Of a stretch of DNA of 39,265 nt, positions 9,548 to 14,764 are shown one piece after another. Numbering within the stretch: the first letter of the stretch is position 1; every line of letters begins with the position of its first letter. Origin of the DNA: a virus; IMG/VR virus record IMGVR_UViG_3300005577_000017, positions 1 to 39,265 of that record. One strand, written 5' to 3'. The notes below the pieces were generated by a model. That model searched no databases. It saw only the letters and a program-made list of their open reading frames with translations, and was not told the DNA's origin. A program made the position numbers and the translations under genes.

Positions 9548-9835
9548 ATGAAGCGTTTATTTTCAATATTTGTTTTGGCGATGCTCGTCGCGTCGCCGGC
9601 CTTCTCGATGACGGACAGCGAGATCGCCGAGAGCATCAAGACGATTTACGAGAAGCGCGCGGAATTGAAGGAATTGGCCGCCCAGCGCCAGGCCGAAGAA
9701 GCGGCCCTCGTCGAAGAATACAAGGTCAAGGAATGCAACGAAAAAAGGAACGCCATGATTCAGCGATACGCGACCCAGGGTAATGCGCTGATGCAAGAGA
9801 TCCAGGCGCTAGAGGATTCTTTGGGAGAAAAATAA
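9548..9835 (+). CDS. Small exported coiled-coil protein
   Basis: The product is 95 residues. Residues 1-20 are a Sec signal peptide (MKRLFS, a hydrophobic core, then AFS before M). The rest is one charged coiled coil with a single Cys near the middle. The ribosome-binding site is AAAAAGGAG. It lies between two other genes that encode export signals, with no gap before the next start. A periplasmic partner of the neighbouring proteins is possible. A spanin-like role is less likely, as there is no membrane anchor after cleavage. Confidence 0.65.
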   Translation: MKRLFSIFVLAMLVASPAFSMTDSEIAESIKTIYEKRAELKELAAQRQAEEAALVEEYKVKECNEKRNAMIQRYATQGNALMQEIQALEDSLGEK

Positions 9836-10651
9836 TTGAAGAAATTCTTTTCCCTTCTATTATCCGCGCTTCTTCTCGTCGGGCCAATCCAGCCGGCTTT
9901 CGCCAGCGGCTTGGATTCGTTCTGCAAGCTCCTACTGCATGGCGACGGGGCCGACGCTTCGACGACGTTCACGGATTCAAGCTCCGCCGCCCACGCAACG
10001 ACAAGTGTTGACGGCAACGCGCAGATCGACACCGCGCAATCGAAATTCGGCGGTGCTTCGATGCTGTTTGACGGATCCGGCGATTCGCTCACTTACAACG
10101 ATCACGCGGATTGGGATCTTCCTGGCGATTTCACGATCGACTTTTGGATTCGATTTAACTCGCTCGGAATTGGTCATGGAATCGTAAATCGAAACGATGG
10201 GGGCGCGAACGGCTGGCAAATCTGTTGGTCATCGGCGGCCGGCGGTCAAATCTTTCTTCAAGCAGGATCCGCGACCTTTAACTTTTCGCGGGCCTGGGGG
10301 CCGTCAACAGCGACATGGTATCACGTCGAATTCGACCGAAGCGGATCGACTAACTATATGTTCATCGATGGCGTCCAGCAGGGAGCGACTTATAGCAATT
10401 CGCTGGATATGTCCTATACGTCTTCAATGGTTGTCGCTGTCGGTGACGGCGGACGATACCTTGATGGATGGCTAGAAGAATTCAGAATTTCGATCGGTGT
10501 CGCGCGCCACACCGCCGGCTTCACGCCGCCGACGGCCGCTTATTCTCCGGACACTTTTATTAAGACGGTGAACGGCCTCGCCGTCGCAAGCGACAAAACG
10601 GAAAACGGTCTAGCGATCGCGTCGCGCAAAACAAGAAACGGGCTGTCTTAA
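9836..10651 (+). CDS. LamG/concanavalin-like lectin protein with signal peptide
   Basis: The product is 271 residues from a TTG start directly after the preceding TAA, with GGGAGAAA upstream. Residues 1-22 are a Sec signal. Residues about 25-235 form a LamG-like jelly roll with the family signatures: KLLLHGDG, GGASMLFDGSGDSLTY, a DFTIDFWIRF strand, HVEFDRSG and a terminal EEFRIS strand. The same module is inserted in the tail protein at 35622. The C-terminus has short repeats (VNGLAVASDK, ENGLAIASRK, RNGLS) seen at ends of phage surface proteins. Glycan binding is the likely activity. Whether the protein is in the virion or exported from the cell is open. Confidence 0.75.
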   Translation: MKKFFSLLLSALLLVGPIQPAFASGLDSFCKLLLHGDGADASTTFTDSSSAAHATTSVDGNAQIDTAQSKFGGASMLFDGSGDSLTYNDHADWDLPGDFTIDFWIRFNSLGIGHGIVNRNDGGANGWQICWSSAAGGQIFLQAGSATFNFSRAWGPSTATWYHVEFDRSGSTNYMFIDGVQQGATYSNSLDMSYTSSMVVAVGDGGRYLDGWLEEFRISIGVARHTAGFTPPTAAYSPDTFIKTVNGLAVASDKTENGLAIASRKTRNGLS

Positions 10652-10667
10652 CAGAAAAGGGAAAGGT

Positions 10668-11072
10668 ATGGATCCAGAGAAGGCAATCGCGGCGGCGAAT
10701 CAATACGGAATTGCGACGGTGCTTTGTATTTTGATGATCGGTGTTTTGTGCTGGGTCTTGAAGTGGGTTTTTGACACATCTTCACGGCGCGAAACGGCAC
10801 TCGCCAACATCATCAACACCGGATTAACCAGCCTCACCGCCTCGATTAGCGACCTCTCGAAGAACATCCAGGCCAATACCTTGATGATCCAGGAAGTCGC
10901 GCGCAACATGAAAGACGGCTTCGATGCCGTCCATAAGCTTGCCGGCTATCAGCGCGACGAACACAAGGAGATTCTGGAAAAAATGACTGACGGCGAAAGA
11001 GCCGCAGAAGCCGCCAGGGAAAAAATCATCAATGCAATATCAGATGGTGAATGCCGAGCGCCAGGAAAATAG
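10668..11072 (+). CDS. Single-TM protein with coiled-coil tail (holin/spanin-like)
   Basis: The product is 134 residues. One hydrophobic helix (about 14-35, GIATVLCILMIGVLCWVLKW) is followed by a long charged helical region with heptads. There is no cleavage site after the helix, so it is probably anchored. The layout fits an inner-membrane spanin (Rz-like) or a BhlA/UviB-type holin-like protein. The ribosome-binding site is AAAGG. It opens a run of small membrane genes ending at 12286. The family is not firmly recognised. Confidence 0.65.
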   Translation: MDPEKAIAAANQYGIATVLCILMIGVLCWVLKWVFDTSSRRETALANIINTGLTSLTASISDLSKNIQANTLMIQEVARNMKDGFDAVHKLAGYQRDEHKEILEKMTDGERAAEAAREKIINAISDGECRAPGK

Positions 11073-11230
11073 AGGCATCGCACGCTGGGAAAAAGAAGTC
11101 GATTGCAGGAACCGCCGGCGCGCTTATAAGAAACGCCGTCGAGACGCTTCAAGATGGCGAACGCCGCGCGCCTTTAACAGCGGTAAAAACAAGGAGGAAT
11201 AAAAGATGGATCAATTCGCAAATCTCTTGA
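11051..11230 (+). other. Possible 59-codon ORF or frameshifted remnant
   Basis: This ORF fills the 133-base gap between two membrane genes and overlaps both. It is very basic (many Lys and Arg). Its segment LQDGERRAP echoes ISDGECRAP at the end of the preceding gene, in a different frame, as if the 3' end of that gene had been duplicated and shifted. No ribosome-binding site precedes its ATG. It may not be expressed. Confidence 0.25.
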
Positions 11231-11499
11231 TCGGCCCTGTCGCCGACTACCTCGCCGCCCATCCTAAGTTGATGGCGGCACTCGTCGCTTTTCTCGTTTT
11301 CAATACGGCGGTAAAAGCGTTCGTGGATTCTCTCGTCTCGTCTCGCGCCCAATGGGACAAGACGCCTCTTACCGATGACAATTGGTATGAAAAAGCGCTG
11401 ACGTGGGCGGTGCGGATCCTCGGCTTGACCGGCAAGGCGGCCGCTTACATGGCCGGCTTCCGTCCGAAGTCGAAGGCCGAAATCAAGACGGGGAACTGA
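11206..11499 (+). CDS. Small membrane protein
   Basis: The product is 97 residues with a hydrophobic helix at about 20-40 (LMAALVAFLVFNTAVKAFV) and a second weaker one near 65-82. The ribosome-binding site AAGGAGG is ideal. The stop overlaps the ATG of the next gene (TGATG), so the two are probably co-translated. The family is not recognised. Its place in a run of membrane genes next to a lipoprotein suggests a lysis accessory or holin-like role. Confidence 0.65.
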   Translation: MDQFANLLIGPVADYLAAHPKLMAALVAFLVFNTAVKAFVDSLVSSRAQWDKTPLTDDNWYEKALTWAVRILGLTGKAAAYMAGFRPKSKAEIKTGN

Positions 11500-11690
11500 T
11501 GCAAACCTGGCTGGCCGTCATCGGATCGCTTTTTGCGATGATTATCGGCCTCTGGAAATTCTTCGGCCGAAAAGCCAAAGAGAAACGCGAACGCATCGAA
11601 AAGGCCAACAACCTTTTCGAAGAAGGGATAAATGAACGTGACCCGTCTAAAATTACCGCTTCTAATTCTCGCCTCAATAACGATATTTAG
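11499..11690 (+). CDS. Short TM protein overlapping a lipoprotein gene (candidate i-spanin)
   Basis: The product is 63 residues: one N-terminal helix (WLAVIGSLFAMIIGLWKFF) and then a charged tail. Its last 59 bases overlap the start of the lipoprotein gene in another frame, the nested layout typical of Rz/Rz1 spanin pairs. It is short for an inner-membrane spanin, so the assignment is tentative. The longer TM-plus-coiled-coil protein at 10668 is an alternative partner. Confidence 0.55.
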   Translation: MQTWLAVIGSLFAMIIGLWKFFGRKAKEKRERIEKANNLFEEGINERDPSKITASNSRLNNDI

Positions 11691-11862
11691 CGGTTGCGCG
11701 TCACAGCGCGCGATCACTCTTTATCCGATCGAGAAAAGCGACATCCAATCCATGAAGAAGGGCGAAGCCTACACGCCCGAAAAGGATGGATGGTTTCTGT
11801 CCGATCTCTATATGCGGGAAGTCCAAAACGCGAAAGTCCAGCAAGCGAAGAAAGGATCTTAA
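11632..11862 (+). CDS. Lipoprotein, candidate o-spanin (Rz1-like)
   Basis: The product is 76 residues. It has a lipoprotein signal with the lipobox FSGC (Cys about residue 22) after the hydrophobic stretch LLILASITI, and the mature part is about 55 residues. Size, lipobox and out-of-frame overlap with a TM gene fit an outer-membrane spanin subunit that fuses the two membranes at lysis. The mature part is not Pro-rich as in lambda Rz1, so a non-lytic lipoprotein is possible. The ribosome-binding site is AGAAGGG. Confidence 0.6.
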   Translation: MNVTRLKLPLLILASITIFSGCASQRAITLYPIEKSDIQSMKKGEAYTPEKDGWFLSDLYMREVQNAKVQQAKKGS

Positions 11863-11863
11863 A

Positions 11864-12286
11864 ATGCAGGAATTCATCGCGGCGTCGGCCGTGCTTTGGT
11901 GTTCGGTAACTTATTGGCTTGGAGGCCAAGAGATCCCGATCGCCAAGCGGGGCTTTAAGTGGATCCGGCGCTTCGTCATGCCGGCCGGCCTCGCGGTGTT
12001 CTTGATGGTCTTGGGCGCGGTTTGGTGGAAGGCGCTTCTGGCTTGCGCGCTTCTCTCGGCCGCGACGCATATCGGCTATCAGTCGAAGCTTTGGAAATAC
12101 ACCTTCTCGGCCGTCTGCATGGCGGCGCCGTCTTTGATCCTGGGCTTCCATTGGACGGTTGTCCTGCCGATCACCTACCACACCGCTTACGGCGCGATCA
12201 GCCTTCACGACAACAAATTCCGCTGGGCCTACGTCGGCCTTCTCATGGGAACAGGAATCGGCATCGCCTACGTCTCGGCGCTCTAA
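11864..12286 (+). CDS. Multi-spanning membrane protein
   Basis: The product is 140 residues with about four hydrophobic helices (near 3-18, 37-58, 60-72 and 84-105) and a weaker C-terminal one. His and Trp are frequent. I start it at ATG 11864, right after the lipoprotein stop, with AAAGGAT as ribosome-binding site. It is the last gene of the late transcript before the lysogeny module. The family is not recognised. Confidence 0.6.
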   Translation: MQEFIAASAVLWCSVTYWLGGQEIPIAKRGFKWIRRFVMPAGLAVFLMVLGAVWWKALLACALLSAATHIGYQSKLWKYTFSAVCMAAPSLILGFHWTVVLPITYHTAYGAISLHDNKFRWAYVGLLMGTGIGIAYVSAL

Positions 12287-12398
12287 CCGTCCGGATTCCA
12301 CTTTCCATTGTCCAAAAGCTACATTTTTGCACGGGGAAGCCGCGCGCTCTCCGTCTGAAAAGGTGGAATTAGGACAGTTTTACAATCCCTTTTGCCCA

Positions 12399-12427
12399 TT
12401 GACAAAAGCCCTTGCTTTTGATTACCC
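12399..12427 (+). promoter_or_regulatory. Integrase-proximal promoter with operator-like dyad in the spacer
   Basis: A perfect -35 TTGACA (12399-12404) is followed after 17 nt by a weak -10 TTACCC (12422-12427). The spacer holds a perfect 7-bp dyad, CAAAAGC-CCTT-GCTTTTG (12403-12420), placed exactly where a repressor would block polymerase. The rest of the 286-base gap before the integrase gene holds only the inverted repeat listed next. Confidence 0.5.
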
Positions 12428-12513
12428 TTGCTCAATCATGCTACGGGAAGCTTAACTGCACTCAATCAAAACGAAAGCCGCTAAGTTTTCCCTTCGTCGT
12501 TCTCTCGCCCAAG

Positions 12514-12554
12514 CAAATTTTTTCGGCCGAATTAACCGCAAGGCGAAAAATTTG
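12514..12554 (+). repeat. Inverted repeat upstream of the integrase start
   Basis: The arms CAAATTTTTTCG (12514-12525) and CGAAAAATTTG (12544-12554) are complementary apart from one T. They lie 18 bases apart, ending 18 bases before the integrase ATG. This could be a hairpin in the leader RNA or a protein-binding site. Confidence 0.5.
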
Positions 12555-12572
12555 TGGTAGAAAGGGCGAACT

Positions 12573-13493
12573 ATGAAGACGTTATTCGAAGACAAAATCG
12601 ATCAATTTCTGGAATACCTTGAACGCCAGCGTTGCATGACGAAGCGCTCCGTCTATAATCACGGCCTTTATCTTCGCCGGACGGAAAGGGAATTGAAGAA
12701 GCCCCTGCTTAAAGTCCTGCGCGGATCCGAGATTGAAGCGGCTATTTGGGAAGCCTCGAAGCATAGAAAGCGGACGTGGAACGGCGGCAACATGAAAGAC
12801 GAGGGCGCCGGCTGGCGGAAACGGTGCGCGTCGAAGATCGTCAATTTCTACGTTTGGGCCTTCCAGGAACTTCACATCCAAAGAAACCCCTACCCGAAGA
12901 ACACCTTCAAATCCGTCTACACGCCGGAAGCCGACTTCCTCACCGAAGAAGAATACGAGCTTCTTATAACGTGCGACCGCCTGGACATCCGCGACATGAT
13001 GATGATCCGCTTTTTCTACGACACCGGATTCCGAATCAGCGAATCCGTCAACGTTCCGATCGAGGGGATAAATTGGGACACCAACATCGCTTCGGCCTAT
13101 TCCGTCAAGGAACACCGGATGAAGTATCAGCCATTTACGGACACGACGAAATATTGGATCCAGATCGTCGTCGGAATGCGCCGCGTCCGGAGTAAGTGGC
13201 TTTTCTGTCACCCTGAAACCGGCGAACAGTCAACCGACAAATCCCTGCGCGATCGCTTTGTCGAGATCTCGAAGATAGTCGGCTTCCGCGTCCATCCGCA
13301 TATGCTCCGGCACACCGTCGGCACACACATGACGAAGCACGTCGGGCTGGAACAGGCGTCAAAACACCTGGGGCATTCTTCGCTGGAAATGACGATGCAT
13401 TATGACCACGTTACCGCCGAGAGGAAAAAGGAAAACCAAAAGATCCTTGTCAGCGAAATTAAGACCAAAAAAAATATTTTAATCGGGTCTTGA
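12573..13493 (+). CDS. int: Tyrosine recombinase, phage integrase
   Basis: The product is 306 residues, usual for XerC/D-like phage integrases. It has an N-terminal SAM-like core-binding domain (about 1-105) and a C-terminal catalytic domain. Catalytic residues are visible: the first Arg in TGFRISE, the beta-hairpin Lys in SVKEHRMKY, HMLRHT with the His and second Arg, LGHSS with the third His, and the nucleophilic Tyr in MTMHYDH. The start ATG has GAAAGGGCG upstream. The attP region lies about 400 bases downstream, so it very likely integrates the phage at a tRNA-Glu gene. An excisionase-like protein is encoded at 24168. Confidence 0.92.
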   Translation: MKTLFEDKIDQFLEYLERQRCMTKRSVYNHGLYLRRTERELKKPLLKVLRGSEIEAAIWEASKHRKRTWNGGNMKDEGAGWRKRCASKIVNFYVWAFQELHIQRNPYPKNTFKSVYTPEADFLTEEEYELLITCDRLDIRDMMMIRFFYDTGFRISESVNVPIEGINWDTNIASAYSVKEHRMKYQPFTDTTKYWIQIVVGMRRVRSKWLFCHPETGEQSTDKSLRDRFVEISKIVGFRVHPHMLRHTVGTHMTKHVGLEQASKHLGHSSLEMTMHYDHVTAERKKENQKILVSEIKTKKNILIGS

Positions 13494-13518
13494 CATTTAC
13501 AAAATCACAATGTAACAT
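13471..13518 (+). promoter_or_regulatory. Strong sigma70-type promoter with AT-rich upstream element
   Basis: A perfect -35 TTGACA (13490-13495), a 17-nt spacer and -10 TAACAT (13513-13518) precede the small ribbon-helix-helix gene. The AT-rich block 13471-13484 just upstream could act as an UP element and recurs at two other promoters of this genome. Confidence 0.7.
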
Positions 13519-13542
13519 TTAAACAGAAAACGGGAGACAGCC

Positions 13543-13686
13543 TTGAGCAAGACAATTCGTATAGATGACGACGTAGAAGCGCACCTGGCGAAGAACGCCA
13601 AGCCCTTCGAATCGCCCAACGAAGTTTTAAGGCGCTTGTTCAAGCTGGATCCGAAACAAGTTGACAAGAAAAAAATTAAAGGGTAG
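13543..13686 (+). CDS. SeqA N-terminal-like ribbon-helix-helix protein, candidate regulator
   Basis: The product is 47 residues from a TTG start with GGGAGACA upstream. The N-terminus (TIRIDDDVEAHLAKNA) followed by SPNEVLRRLFKL matches the beta-strand plus two-helix plan of the SeqA N-terminal domain and short ribbon-helix-helix antitoxins. The SeqA GATC-binding domain is absent. Such proteins dimerise or bind DNA. It is the first gene after the strongest promoter near int and just before attP, so it is the best candidate for a lysogeny regulator. No CI-like repressor is present. No toxin gene is adjacent, which argues against a toxin-antitoxin pair. Confidence 0.6.
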   Translation: MSKTIRIDDDVEAHLAKNAKPFESPNEVLRRLFKLDPKQVDKKKIKG

Positions 13687-13794
13687 GGTTTTGGACATCA
13701 TGCATCCGAGAACTTGGCGTATCAAATCAAACGAGAGAATCCAACAGCCTTCGGCACTTTCCGCTGGCGTGTCGCTTTTCGTATCCTCTCGGGG

Positions 13795-13812
13795 ACGCCA
13801 AGCCCTTCGGAT
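13795..13812 (+). repeat. Direct repeat of an 18-mer inside the upstream small gene
   Basis: This site (13795-13812) matches 13595-13612 at 17 of 18 positions, exactly 200 bases apart. The first copy is coding and the second is in noncoding DNA next to attP. It may be an integrase arm site or a remnant of a partial gene duplication. Confidence 0.5.
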
Positions 13813-13837
13813 GATAGACACGTCCAGCTTTATCTTC

Positions 13838-13954
13838 ACTCTAGGGCTTCGCGCCCAGCTTCCCATTTCCGCTTAATCGGCAACACGGGTTCGAATCCCC
13901 GTGGGGTCGCCATTTAAGCAGGAAACAACGAAGTAAACGCGAAAGCCCTAGAGT
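13838..13954 (+). promoter_or_regulatory. Long-range inverted repeat around attP, candidate anti-terminator
   Basis: The left arm 13838-13853 and right arm 13938-13954 are complementary over 16 pairs with one bulged base. The right arm is also most of the 5' strand of the terminator at 13943, so pairing with the left arm would prevent that terminator from forming. The arms enclose the attP core. On DNA they could instead be recombinase sites. The wider interval 13687-14069 holds no convincing gene. Confidence 0.5.
13878..13912 (+). other. attP: attP core: 3' end of a tRNA-Glu gene
   Basis: Bases 13890-13896 read TTCGAAT, a canonical T-loop, followed by a T-stem 3' strand (CCCCG), an acceptor 3' strand (TGGGGTC), discriminator G and CCA ending at 13912. 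The variable-loop region (CAACA) and overall pattern resemble bacterial tRNA-Glu, as in the E. coli gene ending CCCCTAGGGGACGCCA. The 5' half of a tRNA (GACCCCA and the D and anticodon arms) is absent upstream, so this is not a tRNA gene. A tRNA 3' fragment about 390 bases from a tyrosine integrase gene is the normal signature of attP, allowing integration to restore the host tRNA. Confidence 0.75.
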
Positions 13955-13986
13955 GGCCGAATGGCCTCTTTAGGGCTTGCTTTTTT
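13943..13986 (+). terminator. Rho-independent terminator after the regulator/attP region
   Basis: The stem runs AAGCCCTAGAGTGGCC (13943-13958), loop GAAT, then the complementary strand to 13978, with one T:T mismatch and one wobble, followed by GC and six T. It would end the transcript from the 13490 promoter. Confidence 0.75.
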
Positions 13987-13991
13987 GTATC

Positions 13992-14030
13992 GCCTCGAAG
14001 TGCCTTTCGGCGCTTCGGGGCTATTTTTTT
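13992..14030 (+). terminator. Second, tandem rho-independent terminator
   Basis: A 13-bp stem with wobbles (GCCTCGAAGTGCC, 13992-14004), loop TTTC, and its complement to 14021 is followed by TA and seven T. It lies only 5 bases after the first terminator, and 40 bases before the first early gene. Confidence 0.75.
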
Positions 14031-14069
14031 GCCCCTAAATCGCAATCGCGGAGCAGGAGGTTAATACGA

Positions 14070-14309
14070 ATGAAAGCCAGAAGGGGGCCGAAGTTACAGC
14101 CCGAAAGCATGATCGAGGAATTGGCGATGGAAATCGAGGCGACGGCCGAACACGCGGACAGCGTGGAAGTGAATCCGGCCCAGCGCTCCGAAAAGCTCCA
14201 AAAGATAAGGCGCGCGGCGGTGGTTTTGATCTCCGTCAACAACGGGCTTCGGAAGCCTAGCGACGCGCAAAACCCGAAGTTGGTCGAAATTATGGGGGAT
14301 GTCGCATGA
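14070..14309 (+). CDS. Small hypothetical protein, first gene of the early operon
   Basis: The product is 79 residues from ATG 14070, preceded by AGGAGG (14055-14060). It is helical and charged, with a basic N-terminus (MKARRGPK). No family is recognised. The stop overlaps the next ATG (ATGA). It follows two terminators and has no obvious promoter of its own, so its expression needs read-through or anti-termination. Confidence 0.65.
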   Translation: MKARRGPKLQPESMIEELAMEIEATAEHADSVEVNPAQRSEKLQKIRRAAVVLISVNNGLRKPSDAQNPKLVEIMGDVA

Positions 14310-14458
14310 AGATTGGCAACCTAGAAATCGGCATTAACTTTCGGGCAGTTGGAATCATCCGGCACTTGGCGGGAGCGCGGCAGTTTGTCCTTTTTGGCTG
14401 GCTGGACGGCCGCTTGCGCTTCATCAAATGGAGGGAATCCGATGCGAATCTGGCATGA
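14306..14458 (+). CDS. Small hypothetical protein
   Basis: The product is 50 residues, joined to the previous gene by ATGA and overlapping the next by 17 nt. It is a compact mix of hydrophobic and basic residues with a central QFVLFGWLDGRLRFIKW segment that looks like two beta strands. Its reading frame is supported mainly by coupling and spacing. Confidence 0.5.
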   Translation: MKIGNLEIGINFRAVGIIRHLAGARQFVLFGWLDGRLRFIKWRESDANLA

Positions 14459-14666
14459 CTGGACGCACGAAGAAAAAGAACTGTTTACGCGGTTTCACCG
14501 CGAAACGAATCAAAGCCTTTTGACGCCGGAAGAACTTTCGGTGTTGAAGGCGACGATCGACATTGATCTTTATTGTCAGCCGTTGAGCGACAAGCAGATC
14601 GAGAAAGCGAATCAGATTATGGATTCGGTCGACGCCGCCGTTCTTTCAAGGGAATCCGGATCGTGA
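14442..14666 (+). CDS. Small helical hypothetical protein
   Basis: The product is 74 residues, acidic and helical, rich in Trp and His at the start (MRIWHDWTHEEKELF). GGAGGG precedes the ATG. The stop overlaps the next GTG (GTGA). No family is recognised. Confidence 0.6.
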   Translation: MRIWHDWTHEEKELFTRFHRETNQSLLTPEELSVLKATIDIDLYCQPLSDKQIEKANQIMDSVDAAVLSRESGS

Positions 14667-14764
14667 AGCGGCCGGCCCATATCCCGCAATTCGTTTGGGA
14701 TGGTCTGAACGATTGCGGGAAGTTTTACCTATCACAAAAAGGAGCGACAACAAATGGACGATAA
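14663..14764 (+). CDS. Very small hypothetical protein
   Basis: The product is 33 residues from a GTG start overlapping the upstream TGA, and it ends inside the start of the annealing-protein gene. It contains HIPQFVWDGLNDCGKFYL. The coupling fits the style of this operon, but it is short enough to be only a translational bridge. Confidence 0.4.
   Translation: MKRPAHIPQFVWDGLNDCGKFYLSQKGATTNGR

Noticed and set aside
13700-13912. Complete tRNA or tmRNA gene near attP
   Set aside because: The T-loop and CCA are present, but no 5' acceptor strand (GACCCCA), D-arm or anticodon arm lies upstream, and no tmRNA tag frame is convincing. A tRNA 3' fragment as attP explains it better.
13700-13917. 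Overlapping ORFs in the attP region
   Set aside because: Their codon use differs from the phage genes, they lack ribosome-binding sites, and one reads through the tRNA fragment.
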